This document shows positions 8,685 to 18,457 of a stretch of DNA of 64,000 bases, in pieces. The notes below the pieces were generated by a model. That model was not told the origin of the DNA. It ran no database searches and was given only the letters and a program-made list of their open reading frames with translations. Both the position numbers and the translations under genes were made by a program. The stretch is from NCBI RefSeq assembly GCF_001687105.1, contig NZ_CP014595.1, positions 2,555,001 to 2,619,000 on the forward strand. The letters are read 5' to 3'. Source of the DNA: Salipiger sp. CCB-MM3. GTDB taxonomy: Bacteria; Pseudomonadota; Alphaproteobacteria; Rhodobacterales; Rhodobacteraceae. How positions within the stretch are numbered: position 1 is the stretch's first letter; each line of letters opens with the position of its first letter.

Positions 8685-9464
8685 ATGGATCTCGGGATTT
8701 CGGGCAAGACGGCGCTGGTCTGCGCATCGTCCAAGGGGCTGGGACGCGGCTGCGCCGAGGCGCTGGCAGAGGCTGGCTGCAACCTCGTGATGAACGCGCG
8801 CGGCGCCGAAGCTCTGGAACAGGCGGCCGAGGAGATCCGCAGCACCTATGGTGTCGAGGTCGTCACGGCGGCTGCCGATATCGTCTCGGAAGACGGGCGC
8901 GCGCAGGTGCTGGAACTGGCGCGCGGCGCCGACATCCTTGTGACCAACGCCGGCGGTCCGCCCCCGGGTATCTGGAGCGACTGGGATCGCAGCGATTTCC
9001 TCAAGGCGCTGGACGGCAATATGCTGACCCCGATCGCGCTGATGCAGGCGCTGCTGCCGGGGATGATGGAGCGCGGCTGGGGCCGGGTGGTCAACATCAC
9101 CTCGCGCTCGGTGAAAGCGCCGATCCTGCAGCTGGGTCTGTCGAACTCGGCGCGGGCGGGTCTGACAGGCTTTGTCGCGGGCACCTCGCGGCAGGTGGCC
9201 GAGAAGGGCGTGACCATCAACAACCTGCTGCCGGGGGTGCATGAGACCGCGCGCATCGTGCAGATGGACACGCATGACGCCGAGCGCACAGGACGCCCGA
9301 TCGCCGAGATCAGCGCCGAGCGCGCGTCGGGCATTCCGACCCGCGAATACGGGCAGGCGGCGGATTTCGGCAAGATGTGCGCCTATCTGTGTTCGGTGCA
9401 CGCGCGCTTCATCGTCGGGCAGAACATCGTTCTGGACGGCGGCGAGACGCTGGCGACGATCTGA
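8685..9464 (+). CDS. SDR family oxidoreductase
   Basis: A 259-residue Rossmann-fold short-chain dehydrogenase. The nucleotide-binding motif is 'ALVCASSKGLGRGCAEAL' (TGxxxGxG variant), with 'NAGG' at about residue 90. The serine segment is 'VVNITSRSVKAPILQLGLSN'. The usual YxxxK is replaced here by 'LSNSARAGL', so the canonical catalytic Tyr is absent, as in some atypical SDRs close to 3-oxoacyl-ACP reductase-like proteins. AAGAGGAG lies before the ATG. Only 4 nt separate it from the AlkC-like gene. Confidence 0.88.
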   Translation: MDLGISGKTALVCASSKGLGRGCAEALAEAGCNLVMNARGAEALEQAAEEIRSTYGVEVVTAAADIVSEDGRAQVLELARGADILVTNAGGPPPGIWSDWDRSDFLKALDGNMLTPIALMQALLPGMMERGWGRVVNITSRSVKAPILQLGLSNSARAGLTGFVAGTSRQVAEKGVTINNLLPGVHETARIVQMDTHDAERTGRPIAEISAERASGIPTREYGQAADFGKMCAYLCSVHARFIVGQNIVLDGGETLATI

Positions 9465-9468
9465 GCCG

Positions 9469-10611
9469 ATGGCACGGGGACCGGACGGGCAGGGCGGGGG
9501 CGCGGGCTACTCGCTCGCCGATCAACTGTTCAACCGCGGCACGCTTGGCGTTCTGGCGCAGGAATATTCCGTCCTGCCGGGGTTCGCGCCCGACCGGTTC
9601 ATCGAGACCGCTTTGCCGCGTTTCGAGGGGCTGGGCGTGCATGCGCGGCTGGAGGTGATCGCCGAGGCGCTGGCCGAGCAGCTTGCTTCGGATTTCCCCG
9701 AAATGGTGGATCAGGTGGAGGCGGCGCTGCCGTCGCCGCTTGACCCCAGCTTGCGCGACGATGACTTCGGGCGGTTCATCCACGCGGTGCCCGGGGTTCT
9801 GGCCATGCGTCACGGGATGGACCACCCGGAGCGCGCCCTCGATCTGCTGCACGCGGCCACGCAGCGGTTTTCCATGGAATACGCCATTCGCCCGTTCCTC
9901 AACCGCTGGCCCGATCAGGTGCTGGCGCGGCTCGACGCTTGGGTGGAGGACCCGCATTACCATGTGCGGCGGCTGGTCTCGGAAGGGACACGGCCCAAGC
10001 TGCCTTGGGGGATGGGCATCTCGCTCGACCCACTGCTGCCGCTGCGCTTTCTCGATGCGCTGCATGGGGATGAGACGCGCTTTGTCACGCGCTCTGTTGC
10101 CAATCACCTCAACGACCTGTCGAAGATTGCGCCCGATGCGGTGCTTGGGCGGCTCGAGGACTGGCAGTCCGGCGCGCGGCAGGACGCCAAGGAGTTGGAC
10201 TGGATGACCCGCCACGCGCTGCGCACGGCGGTGAAGCGGGGTGAGCCACGGGCGCTGGCGCTGCTTGGCTATCGCGCGGACCTGCCGGTGCGCGCGCAGC
10301 TGAGCCTCGATCCGCCAAGCCTGCCCATCGGCGAGACGCTGGAGATTGTCGCAGAGATCGAGGCGCCGGAGGGTGGCGCCGTGATGGTGGATTACCGCCT
10401 GCGCTTCCACCGCCCGAAGGGCAGCGCCGAAAAGGTGTTCAAGCTCAGATCGGTGCAGCTGAAGCCGGGGCAGAGGCTGCGGCTGGTGAAACGGCACCGC
10501 ATGAAAGGCGATGCGACCACCTTCCGGCTGCACCCCGGCCCGCATGCGGTGATCCTGCAGGTGAACGGGCGCGACGTGGCGGAGGCCGCCTTCGATCTGC
10601 GCGAGGCTTAG
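9469..10611 (+). CDS. AlkC-type DNA alkylation repair protein with Ig-like C-terminus
   Basis: A 380-residue protein. Residues 1 to about 270 are alpha-helical HEAT-like repeats ('HYHVRRLVSEGTRPKLPWG' is the hallmark of AlkC/AlkD-type glycosylases). Residues from about 285 form a beta-rich Ig-like domain ('LSLDPPSLPIGETLEIVAEI' to 'LHPGPHAVILQVNGRDVAEA'). AlkC proteins excise 3-methyladenine and 3-methylcytosine, and the Ig-like domain helps grip DNA. The start at 9469 lies 4 nt after the SDR stop, implying a two-gene operon. The link to the SDR is not explained by any known pathway. Confidence 0.85.
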   Translation: MARGPDGQGGGAGYSLADQLFNRGTLGVLAQEYSVLPGFAPDRFIETALPRFEGLGVHARLEVIAEALAEQLASDFPEMVDQVEAALPSPLDPSLRDDDFGRFIHAVPGVLAMRHGMDHPERALDLLHAATQRFSMEYAIRPFLNRWPDQVLARLDAWVEDPHYHVRRLVSEGTRPKLPWGMGISLDPLLPLRFLDALHGDETRFVTRSVANHLNDLSKIAPDAVLGRLEDWQSGARQDAKELDWMTRHALRTAVKRGEPRALALLGYRADLPVRAQLSLDPPSLPIGETLEIVAEIEAPEGGAVMVDYRLRFHRPKGSAEKVFKLRSVQLKPGQRLRLVKRHRMKGDATTFRLHPGPHAVILQVNGRDVAEAAFDLREA

Positions 10612-10740
10612 GGCGCTTCATTCCGCTTCATTCCATTGGGGACACGAAGGACGCTATGGCGCTCAATGAGTGCGCGCCGGCCCGGCGGTGCGGGTTGGCG
10701 CCATGCGCGGGGTAAGCGGAAGCGACGTCAGCGTCAGCCG

Positions 10741-11097
10741 TTACGAGCCGGAATAGCCTGAGGTGCTGATGATGCCTGTGGGAACGCCGGTGTCGAGCAT
10801 CGCGGCGCAGCCGGAGTGGGCATCTTGGAAGCCGATCACCGAGGCATTGAGCAAAAGATGCCAGCTGGCGTGATAGCCATAGGCCTGCGCGCGTGAATAG
10901 GCGCAGCCGTCGGAGGTGATGAAATAACGGCCCTGATAATCGAGCGGGGGCACATCGTCGCCCGCATGGGCGGTTTGTATGCCAAGCAGGCTGAGCGCGA
11001 GGGCGCCATAGACAAAGTATTTTCCAGAATGCGAAAGCGCCCCGGGCCTTCGGCGCGGGGTGGTGTGGTCGGTCTTTCGGGGGGCAAAGCGGATCAT
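10741..11097 (-). CDS. Hypothetical secreted protein (118 aa)
   Basis: The N-terminus is MIRFAPRKTDHTTPRRRPGA followed by the hydrophobic 'FVYGALALSLLGIQTAHAGD', a Sec signal peptide with AHA cleavage. The mature part is about 70 residues ('DYQGRYFITSDGCAYSRAQAYG') with two cysteines. GGAG lies 6 nt before the ATG at 11097, so that start is chosen over longer ones. No domain is recognised. It lies alone between AlkC-like and tgt. Confidence 0.62.
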   Translation of the reverse strand: MIRFAPRKTDHTTPRRRPGALSHSGKYFVYGALALSLLGIQTAHAGDDVPPLDYQGRYFITSDGCAYSRAQAYGYHASWHLLLNASVIGFQDAHSGCAAMLDTGVPTGIISTSGYSGS

Positions 11098-11320
11098 GCA
11101 AGGCTCCATGGTTGAGGTGACAGGGGTTGAGGTGACAGGGCCTAGGGTGCGCTGCAAATCTGAACTGCACCTCAAAATTTAGGATTTTAGAAATCTTTGG
11201 GCGCGGCGCGCTGGGCACCGCTTGCGGCAAAGGCAGGGAGTTGCGCAGCATAGGGTGGTATCGGGGAGGCGCGCGCCAAACCGCTTGGCAAATCCTGCGC
11301 TTTGGGGCAGAGGGAAGCAC

Positions 11321-12448
11321 ATGAGCCAGACCTCCTTTACCCTGTCCGGGCGGGACGGAGCAGCGCGCACCGGGGTGATCTCTACCCCGCGCGGCGAGAT
11401 CCGCACCCCCGCCTTCATGCCCGTCGGCACCGCTGCCACCGTCAAGGCGATGCTGCCCGAAAGCGTGCGCGCCACCGGCGCCGATATCCTGCTGGGCAAT
11501 ACCTATCACCTGATGCTGCGCCCCGGTGCCGAGCGCGTTGCGCGCCTTGGCGGGCTGCACAAGTTCATGAACTGGGAGCGCCCCATTCTGACGGACTCGG
11601 GCGGCTTTCAGGTGATGAGCCTTGCCGGGCTGCGCAAGCTCACCGAGGAGGGGGTCACGTTCAAGAGCCATATCGACGGCTCGAAGCACATGCTCTCGCC
11701 GGAAAGCTCGATGGAGATTCAGCGGCTGCTCGGCTCGGACATCGTGATGTGTTTCGACGAATGCCCGGCGCTGCCCGCCGACCGCAAGCGGATCGAAGAA
11801 AGCATGCGCCTGTCCATGCGGTGGGCGCAGCGCTCGCGCGATGCCTTCGGCGACCGGCCGGGGCATATGCTGTTCGGCATCCAGCAGGGCGGGCTCGAAG
11901 AAGACCTGCGCGGTGAGAGCGCCGAGGCGCTGAAATCCATCGGCTTTGACGGCTATGCCGTGGGCGGGCTCGCCGTGGGCGAGGGGCAGGAGGCGATGTT
12001 CAAAGTGCTCGACTTCGCCCCCGGCCAGCTGCCCGAGGACAAGCCGCGCTATCTGATGGGGGTGGGCAAGCCCGACGATATCGTTGGTGCGGTGAAGCGC
12101 GGCATCGACATGATGGACTGCGTGCTGCCCTCGCGCTCGGGTCGGACCGGGCAGGCGTGGACGCGCCGCGGCATGGTCAACATCAAGAACGCCCGCCATC
12201 AGGACGACCCGCGCCCGCTCGACGAGCATTGCAGCTGTCCGGCCTGCCGCAGCTACTCGCGCGCCTATCTGCACCATGTCTACCGCGCGGGCGAGATGAT
12301 CTCGGGGATGCTGCTGACGTGGCACAACCTGCACTATTATCAGGAACTGATGCAGGGCCTGCGGGACGCGATCGCCAGCGGCACTTTCGCCGCCTTCGAG
12401 GAAGAGTTCCACGCCCAGCGGGCCGAAGGGGACATCCCGTCGCTCTGA
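11321..12448 (+). CDS. tgt: Queuine tRNA-ribosyltransferase
   Basis: A 375-residue TIM-barrel enzyme that exchanges G34 for preQ1 in tRNAs Asp, Asn, His and Tyr. '[18 protein letters not shown]' carries the active-site Asp and the substrate-binding region. '[20 protein letters not shown]' and '[19 protein letters not shown]' (nucleophile Asp and RNA contact) are typical. The zinc site is '[18 protein letters not shown]' with its downstream His. The frame is open upstream to 11222, but AGAGGGAAGCAC directly before 11321 marks the start. Confidence 0.97.
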   Translation: MSQTSFTLSGRDGAARTGVISTPRGEIRTPAFMPVGTAATVKAMLPESVRATGADILLGNTYHLMLRPGAERVARLGGLHKFMNWERPILTDSGGFQVMSLAGLRKLTEEGVTFKSHIDGSKHMLSPESSMEIQRLLGSDIVMCFDECPALPADRKRIEESMRLSMRWAQRSRDAFGDRPGHMLFGIQQGGLEEDLRGESAEALKSIGFDGYAVGGLAVGEGQEAMFKVLDFAPGQLPEDKPRYLMGVGKPDDIVGAVKRGIDMMDCVLPSRSGRTGQAWTRRGMVNIKNARHQDDPRPLDEHCSCPACRSYSRAYLHHVYRAGEMISGMLLTWHNLHYYQELMQGLRDAIASGTFAAFEEEFHAQRAEGDIPSL

Positions 12449-12454
12449 GGCAGG

Positions 12455-12634
12455 TCAGTTACGGCTTTTGGTAAGCGCGATGACAAGCAGCCAGAGCGCG
12501 CTCAGACCGGCGAAGCTGGTGACGAAGAGCGCCTGATAGCCCGCGTCGGTGGTGGGGCCGACCCATGAGGTGAGCGCCGCTGCAATGAGCGCGAGGAAGA
12601 GATAGGGCAGGGCCGCGCTCAGCAGATCAGGCAT
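12455..12634 (-). CDS. Small membrane protein (59 aa)
   Basis: Translates as MPDLLSAALPYLFLALIAAA followed by LTSWVGPTTDAGYQ and a second hydrophobic helix 'SALWLLVIAL', ending KSRN. Two transmembrane segments are predicted. Its ATG overlaps the stop of the upstream secreted-protein gene (the shared bases are ATGCCTGA), so translation is probably coupled. Function unknown. Confidence 0.65.
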   Translation of the reverse strand: MPDLLSAALPYLFLALIAAALTSWVGPTTDAGYQALFVTSFAGLSALWLLVIALTKSRN

Positions 12635-13472
12635 CTTGCTGCCATCCGGACATGAGCGCGGCGCGCAGGGCTGACAGCAGCTCTGCGCCTTGCGTGTCGG
12701 CCCATGTCCTCAGCCGCAGACGGGCGTAGGCCCAAAGGCCGAGGCGATCCTCCAGCACGTCGCCATAGCGTTCCTCATCTGCGATGTCGCGGTCCCACCG
12801 GGCAAACCGTGCCTGCGCCTCTTCGGGATCGTTCACGTTGGACAGATCGTCAAAGAGGATCGGTCGCCCCGGATCGGCAAAGCTCGCGCCGGGCTGCCAT
12901 GCCATCAGGAAGGGGCCGCGCCGCGATGGGTTGAGCTGCCCGCTGTCCACCGCCGCCCCGATCGCCAGATCGGCGGTCTCGAAGCGATAGCGCTGCAGGG
13001 CGATGGCGCAGGTCTCGCCGGGAGGGGCTTGGCGCGCGCGCGCGGCGGCGGCAGAGCTTTGCATGGGCCAGACGGTGACCACGACACGTTCAGAGGAGGG
13101 CCGCTCGGGCTGGGTGTCCGCAGGGGCGCTTAGGGACGCGACGAAGGCACGACAGATCATCGCGGCGCGCGCGGCTTCGGGGTCGCTGCTGCCTCTTGGG
13201 AACTGCGGCCCGCGGGCAAATGCGATCACCCCAAAGGCCCCGAAATCGCCCGGAGAAAGATCGCCGGGCCCTGCAAGCAGCCGCGCCGAGCCATGATAGA
13301 GCGCGCGCCCGGTCTGCCTTTCGAGGCTGCTGGGCGAAAAGGCCGGGGCAGAGCCACCCGGCGGCCCAGTGGTTGAGAGTTTCGACGAGGCACTCCGAAG
13401 CGGCGCATAGGCCGCGTCCGGCAGGCTGGCAAAAAGCACAATGAGCAAAACGGCGGGCAAAATATGGTGCAT
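12627..13472 (-). CDS. Hypothetical secreted protein (281 aa)
   Basis: Starts MHHILPAVLLIVLFASLPDA with a clear signal peptide (A-Y-A cleavage). The body is Ala/Arg/Pro-rich with 'GPGDLSPGDFGAFGVIAFAR' and a C-terminal region with alternating hydrophobics. No catalytic motif was recognised. It is coupled to the 59-aa membrane gene. Probably a periplasmic protein of unknown role. Confidence 0.68.
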   Translation of the reverse strand: MHHILPAVLLIVLFASLPDAAYAPLRSASSKLSTTGPPGGSAPAFSPSSLERQTGRALYHGSARLLAGPGDLSPGDFGAFGVIAFARGPQFPRGSSDPEAARAAMICRAFVASLSAPADTQPERPSSERVVVTVWPMQSSAAAARARQAPPGETCAIALQRYRFETADLAIGAAVDSGQLNPSRRGPFLMAWQPGASFADPGRPILFDDLSNVNDPEEAQARFARWDRDIADEERYGDVLEDRLGLWAYARLRLRTWADTQGAELLSALRAALMSGWQQDA

Positions 13473-13743
13473 GACGCGGCTGATAGATCAAAAATCCTGG
13501 GTGAAATAGTTGCGTATTAATATACCTATGATTGTATCACGAAGGCCGGACCATGTGAACGGCCAGTGACTTGCAGCGCGGCGGCAGCCATTGAAACGTT
13601 CGGCACATCGCCAGTCATGCGTTCCGTGCAATTGTGCACATCGCTTTGCGCGCTTGCCGCAGCGCGGCGCGCGCTTATCTCTCGTTTCCCATGCCGGCCA
13701 CCCTGGTCGGCAAGACACTGGACCCAAGCAAGGGAGAGACTTC

Positions 13744-14835
13744 ATGACCGAGGCGCTCTTTACCCCGTTCACCGCAGGTGCCATCGAGATGGCCAACCGC
13801 GTGGTGATGGCCCCGCTCACCCGCAGCCGTGCCGACAATGACACCGCCGAAGTCGGCGACCTGCACGTGGAATACTACCGCCAGCGCGCTGGCGCAGGGC
13901 TGATCATCACCGAAGCCTCGCAGATCTCGGCGCAGGGCAAAGGCTATATCAAGACCCCGGGCATCTATTCCGAAGGCCAAGTGGCCGCGTGGAAGAAGGT
14001 GACCGATGCGGTGCACGCCGAAGGCGGCAAGATCGTCATCCAGCTGTGGCACGTGGGCCGCATCAGCCACACGTCTATTCAGCCGGACGGGCAGGCCCCG
14101 GTCGCGCCCTCGGCGATCCCGGCAGGCGCCAAGACCTTCACGGTCGATGGCCCGGCGGAAACCTCCACGCCGCGCGCGCTGGAGACCGAAGAGCTGGCCG
14201 GCATCGTCGCCGACTACCGCCACGCCGCCCGCGCGGCGATCGAGGCTGGTTTTGACGGCGTCGAGGTGCATGGCGCCAATGGCTATCTGATCGACCAGTT
14301 CCTGAAGACCGGCGCCAACAAGCGCGAGGACCAATACGGCGGCTCGATCGAGAACCGCGCGCGTTTCCTCTTTGAGGTGCTGGATGCGGTCACCGACGAG
14401 ATCGGCGCCGATCGCACCGGCCTGCGTCTGTCGCCCTTCTCGCCAGCCAATGGCATCGACGATGACGACCCGCAGCCGCTGTTCGAATATGTGGTGAAGA
14501 AGCTGAACGCCTATAACCTGTCGTATCTGCACGTGGTCGAAGGCGCCACCGGCGGCCCGCGCGAGCTGGCCGAGGGCGAAAGCCTCGAGGCGCTGCACAA
14601 GCTCTATGAGGGCGTCTGGATGGGCAACAACGGCTATGACCGCGAGATGGCCATCGAGGCCGTCAAGAGCGGCAAGGCGGATCTGGTGGCCTTTGGCCGT
14701 CCGTTCATCTCGAACCCCGATCTGGTGACGCGCCTGCAAAAGAACGCGCCGCTGAACGAGGGCGACCAGAACACCTTCTATGCGGGCGGGGAGGAAGGCT
14801 ACACCGACTACCCCACCCTGAGCGACGCCGCCTGA
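13744..14835 (+). CDS. Old Yellow Enzyme family alkene reductase
   Basis: A 363-residue FMN-dependent TIM-barrel ene-reductase. 'LFTPFTAGAIEMANRVVMAP' and 'LTRSRADN' form the N-terminal FMN site. 'IQLWHVGRISH' has the conserved His, 'GVEVHGANGYLIDQFLK' carries the HxxN proton-relay region, and 'AFGRPFISNPDLVTRLQ' is the phosphate-binding end. It is closest to NemA/xenobiotic reductases. GGGAGAGA precedes the ATG. The physiological electrophile is unknown. Confidence 0.93.
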   Translation: MTEALFTPFTAGAIEMANRVVMAPLTRSRADNDTAEVGDLHVEYYRQRAGAGLIITEASQISAQGKGYIKTPGIYSEGQVAAWKKVTDAVHAEGGKIVIQLWHVGRISHTSIQPDGQAPVAPSAIPAGAKTFTVDGPAETSTPRALETEELAGIVADYRHAARAAIEAGFDGVEVHGANGYLIDQFLKTGANKREDQYGGSIENRARFLFEVLDAVTDEIGADRTGLRLSPFSPANGIDDDDPQPLFEYVVKKLNAYNLSYLHVVEGATGGPRELAEGESLEALHKLYEGVWMGNNGYDREMAIEAVKSGKADLVAFGRPFISNPDLVTRLQKNAPLNEGDQNTFYAGGEEGYTDYPTLSDAA

Positions 14836-14997
14836 CCGGGCGGTGAAGAGGCGCGCCACGCGAGTGTTAACCCGTGTTGCCGTTAAGGCTGTTGCAAGGT
14901 TTTCGCGTGGCGCGCCTCTATTCTCTCGCCATAGGCGAATTGGCGGCTTGCGCCCGGCGCAGCGGAGCGTCACATTGGTGAGAACGGGTCCCGCGCG

Positions 14998-15026
14998 CTT
15001 GAAAAGTTAACGCCCGCGCCCCACCT
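14998..15026 (+). promoter_or_regulatory. Sigma-32-type heat-shock promoter upstream of lon
   Basis: CTTGAAA at 14998-15004, a 14-nt spacer, then CCCCACCT at 15019-15026. The E. coli sigma-32 consensus is CTTGAAA-N11-16-CCCCATNT, so only one defined -10 position differs. It lies about 76 nt before the lon start. Lon is a classic member of the heat-shock regulon. The match is direct; activity is inferred. Confidence 0.75.
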
Positions 15027-15101
15027 GAATACTCCGACAGGGGACGGCAAGGGTCGCCGATATCCGGGGCCAGACCGTCCTGCCACTAGCAAGGAATGCG
15101 T

Positions 15102-17507
15102 ATGCAACAGCCTCTCAACACATCCTATCCGGTGCTGCCGCTGCGGGACATTGTTGTGTTTCCGCATATGATCGTGCCGCTCTTCGTGGGGCGCGAAAAA
15201 TCGGTGCACGCGCTGGAAGAGGTTATGGCCGACGACAAGCAGATCCTGCTTGCCGCCCAGATCGACCCGTCCGTGGACGATCCCGATTCCGACGGCATCT
15301 ATCGCGCTGGCGTGCTGGCCAACGTGCTGCAGCTGCTCAAGCTGCCCGACGGCACCGTGAAGGTGCTGGTCGAGGGGCAGGCGCGCGTGAAGATCACCGA
15401 ATATATCGACAATGACCGCTTCTTCGAAGCCAAGGCCGAGTATCTTTCCGAGATGCCGGGCGACACCGCCGCGATCACCGCGCTGGTGCGCACCGTCGGC
15501 GAAGAGTTCGAACGTTACGCCAAGGTCAAGAAGAACATCCCCGAAGAGGCGCTCTCGGCGGTGTCCGAAACCACCGATCCGGCCAAGCTGGCCGACCTCG
15601 TGGCGGGTCACCTCGGCATCGAGGTGGAACAGAAGCAGGAGCTTCTGGAAACGCTGCCCGTGAGCGAGCGCCTCGAGAAGGTCTATGGCCTGATGCAGGG
15701 TGAACTGTCGGTTCTGCAGGTCGAGAAGAAGATCAAGACCCGCGTCAAGAGCCAGATGGAGAAGACCCAGCGCGAGTACTATCTGAATGAGCAGATGAAG
15801 GCCATTCAGAAGGAACTTGGCGACGGCGAAGATGGCCAGAACGAGATCAATGAACTGGCCGAAAAGATCGAGGCCACCAAGCTCTCGAAAGAGGCCAAGG
15901 AAAAGGCCGAGGCCGAGCTCAAGAAGCTGCGCAATATGAGCCCGATGTCCGCCGAGGCGACGGTTGTGCGCAACTATCTCGACTGGATGCTGTCGATCCC
16001 GTGGGGCGTGAAAAGCCGCGTGAAGAAGGATCTGGGCCGTGCTCAGGAAATCCTCGATCACGATCACTATAGCCTCGAGAAGGTCAAGGAACGGATCGTC
16101 GAATATCTCGCGGTTCAGGCGCGCAGCCAGAAGCTGAAGGGCCCGATCCTCTGCCTCGTCGGCCCGCCGGGCGTGGGTAAGACCTCGCTGGGCAAGTCGA
16201 TGGCCAAGGCCACTGGGCGCGAGTTCATCCGCATCTCGCTGGGCGGCGTGCGGGACGAGTCCGAGATCCGCGGCCACCGCCGGACCTATATCGGCTCAAT
16301 GCCGGGTAAGATCATCCAGGCGCTGAAGAAGGCGAAAACCACCAACCCGCTCATCCTGCTCGACGAGATCGACAAGATGGGGCAGGACTTCCGTGGCGAT
16401 CCCGCATCGGCAATGCTCGAGGTGCTCGATCCCGAACAGAACGGCACCTTCGTCGATCACTACCTTGAGGTGGAGTACGATCTGTCGAACGTAATGTTCG
16501 TGACGACCTCGAACTCGTACAACATGCCCGGCCCGCTGCTTGACCGGATGGAGATTATCCCGCTCTCGGGCTACACCGAGGACGAGAAGCTCGAGATCAC
16601 CAAGCGTCACCTGCTCGACAAGCAGATCAAGGCGCATGGTCTGAAGAAGGGCGAGTTCACCATCACCGATGAGGCGCTCACCGACATTCTGCGCTATTAC
16701 ACGCGCGAGGCCGGTGTGCGGAACCTCGAGCGGGAAGTGGCCAAGATCGCGCGGAAAGCCGTGACCAAGATCGTCAAGGGCGAGACCAAACACGTCGAAG
16801 TCACGCGCGAAAATCTCGACGACTTCCTCGGCGTGAAGAAATACCGCTACGGTCTGGCCGAGGACGAGAACCAAGTGGGGGTCGTCACCGGGCTTGCGTA
16901 TACGTCGGTCGGCGGCGATCTGCTGCAGATCGAAGCGCTGCGCCTGCCGGGCAAAGGCCGGATGAAAACCACCGGCAAGCTTGGCGACGTGATGAAGGAG
17001 TCGATCGAGGCCGCGTCGAGCTATGTGCGCTCGATCTCGCCGCAGATCGGGGTGAAACCGCCGAAGTTCGACAAGATGGACATCCACGTCCACGTGCCGG
17101 ACGGCGCCACGCCCAAGGACGGCCCTTCGGCCGGTCTTGCGATGGTGACGGCGATTGTCTCGGTGCTGACCGGCCTGCCGGTGCGCAAGGACATCGCCAT
17201 GACCGGCGAGGTCACCCTGCGCGGCAATGCGTCGGCCATCGGCGGGCTCAAGGAGAAACTGCTCGCGGCTCTGCGGGGGGGCATCAAGACGGTGTTCATT
17301 CCCGAAGAGAACGAGAAGGACCTCGCCGAGCTGCCTGACAACGTGAAGCAGGGGCTCGAGATCATCCCGGTCAAGCACGTCTCGGAAGTGCTCGAGATGG
17401 CGCTGATCGGCAAGCCCCAGCCCATCGAGTGGGACGAGGAGGCTGAAGAGGCCGCCGCCGCCCTGCGTGCGAAGGAAGAAAAAGCCACGGGCGCGACGGC
17501 GCATTAA
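15102..17507 (+). CDS. lon: ATP-dependent protease Lon
   Basis: An 801-residue AAA+ serine protease that degrades misfolded and regulatory proteins in the cytosol. The LON substrate-binding domain is residues 1 to about 200 ('[20 protein letters not shown]'). A coiled region with '[19 protein letters not shown]' follows. The AAA+ module carries Walker A 'GPPGVGKTS' and Walker B 'ILLDEIDKM'. The protease domain has Ser676 in '[11 protein letters not shown]' and a Lys about 43 residues later. An ATG at 15096 is 6 nt upstream; AAGGA is better spaced for 15102. Confidence 0.97.
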   Translation: MQQPLNTSYPVLPLRDIVVFPHMIVPLFVGREKSVHALEEVMADDKQILLAAQIDPSVDDPDSDGIYRAGVLANVLQLLKLPDGTVKVLVEGQARVKITEYIDNDRFFEAKAEYLSEMPGDTAAITALVRTVGEEFERYAKVKKNIPEEALSAVSETTDPAKLADLVAGHLGIEVEQKQELLETLPVSERLEKVYGLMQGELSVLQVEKKIKTRVKSQMEKTQREYYLNEQMKAIQKELGDGEDGQNEINELAEKIEATKLSKEAKEKAEAELKKLRNMSPMSAEATVVRNYLDWMLSIPWGVKSRVKKDLGRAQEILDHDHYSLEKVKERIVEYLAVQARSQKLKGPILCLVGPPGVGKTSLGKSMAKATGREFIRISLGGVRDESEIRGHRRTYIGSMPGKIIQALKKAKTTNPLILLDEIDKMGQDFRGDPASAMLEVLDPEQNGTFVDHYLEVEYDLSNVMFVTTSNSYNMPGPLLDRMEIIPLSGYTEDEKLEITKRHLLDKQIKAHGLKKGEFTITDEALTDILRYYTREAGVRNLEREVAKIARKAVTKIVKGETKHVEVTRENLDDFLGVKKYRYGLAEDENQVGVVTGLAYTSVGGDLLQIEALRLPGKGRMKTTGKLGDVMKESIEAASSYVRSISPQIGVKPPKFDKMDIHVHVPDGATPKDGPSAGLAMVTAIVSVLTGLPVRKDIAMTGEVTLRGNASAIGGLKEKLLAALRGGIKTVFIPEENEKDLAELPDNVKQGLEIIPVKHVSEVLEMALIGKPQPIEWDEEAEEAAAALRAKEEKATGATAH

Positions 17508-17529
17508 GCTGCTGTCATCTAAAGCTTCA

Positions 17530-17553
17530 GGGGCGGGCCTTCGGGTCCGCCCC
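17530..17553 (+). terminator. Hairpin 3' of lon
   Basis: GGGGCGGGCC, a TTCG tetraloop and GGTCCGCCCC pair over 10 bp (one G-T), 22 nt after the lon stop. No strong T-run follows, so it is a probable but weak intrinsic terminator. Confidence 0.6.
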
Positions 17554-17588
17554 TACTTCATGAGGCCCCATCAATCCTCAAACGCCGC

Positions 17589-17644
17589 TTCGTCTAGAGA
17601 AAAATATCCCGGGGAGTCCGCGCAAGCGGACGGGGCAGAGCCCC
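17589..17644. repeat. Interspersed intergenic repeat, copy 3
   Basis: CTTCGTCTAGAGAAAAATAT leads into CCCGGGG, a GTCCGC/GCGGAC hairpin and GGGGCAGAGCCCC. Same subtype as the copies at 36871 and 56019, with the shared CTTCGTCTAGA box. It lies between lon and the tRNA genes. Confidence 0.85.
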
Positions 17645-17763
17645 AGTTTTTATCCCGGGCGCGGGCCGATGCAGTTGCCCTCACGTCGGGCGAAAAATTT
17701 GTGAATTTTTTGCTCTGATCCCTCTTGCGCCCCCCCGGTCCTATCAGTAAAAGCCCGCCTACC

Positions 17764-17838
17764 GGGTGATTAGCTCAGTGGTAGAGCGCTTCGTTCACAT
17801 CGAAGATGTCAGGAGTTCAAATCTCTTATCACCCACCA
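17764..17838 (+). tRNA. tRNA-Val (anticodon CAC)
   Basis: A 75-nt cloverleaf. The acceptor stem GGGTGAT pairs with ATCACCC. The anticodon stem CTTCG/CGAAG encloses the loop TTCACAT, giving anticodon CAC (reads GTG). The T-arm has loop TTCAAAT. An encoded A-CCA 3' end is present. Confidence 0.95.
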
Positions 17839-17846
17839 TTTTTTCT

Positions 17847-17885
17847 AAAGGCGCGCTGACCGGTTTCCCCGAGGCGCGCCTTTTT
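17847..17885 (+). terminator. Intrinsic terminator after tRNA-Val(CAC)
   Basis: AAAGGCGCGC and GCGCGCCTTT form a perfect 10-bp stem followed by TTTTT, starting 9 nt after the tRNA CCA end. It separates the two valine tRNAs into independent transcripts. Confidence 0.8.
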
Positions 17886-18154
17886 CCTTTCCAGATCAAG
17901 CCATCAGTCCCGATAGCGCAGCAGCCAGGCGTCCTGTGTTCAAGGAGTCGCGAAAGCCTCGCCATGCGTTTGCTCGCCCGCAGCCAAAGGCCAAACAGCC
18001 GCCCGTTTCGCCGATCTGGCACCGGATAGCTGGCCGCATTGCACCCCGTCGGACCGCCATGAAGGCAGTGGAGCGAGACCGCGCAGAAGGATCGACAGAT
18101 TGACGAAGGATGAGGCTTGAAAGCCGCCGCAAGCTTGGCTAAACCGCCCCTCAC
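17886..18154. other. Intergenic spacer between the two valine tRNAs
   Basis: The whole gap between the tRNAs is 316 bp. After the terminator I see no convincing open frame, repeat copy or motif. The promoter of the second tRNA should lie in its last 60 bp, but no clear -35/-10 could be picked. Confidence 0.5.
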
Positions 18155-18230
<76 letters not shown>

Positions 18231-18457
18231 TTTTCCCATACGATCAATGTTTTAAATGGTGCCCGAGTGGGGCTGGGGCTTCGCTTTGCCGCGGTTTTCC
18301 CGTCTTGGCGCATGTGATCCCGTTCAGCCGCGGCTTGGCTGTTCTCAAAGATTCGGCGCGCTGTGGCGCATGCGCTCTGGGATGCGCGCAGACCTCTTCA
18401 GGTGGGCGAAAATATCCCCATACGCCTGACAGGCGACCTCAACCGAAAGCGGAAATC

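Noticed and set aside
10613..10635. A 10-bp sequence CGCTTCATTC present twice in tandem after the AlkC-like gene.
   Set aside because: Too short to be distinguished from chance.
18400..18425. GGGCGAAAATATCCCC as a ninth copy of the interspersed repeat.
   Set aside because: Only the short AT core is present, without the GC hairpin or the GGGGCAGAGCCCC block.
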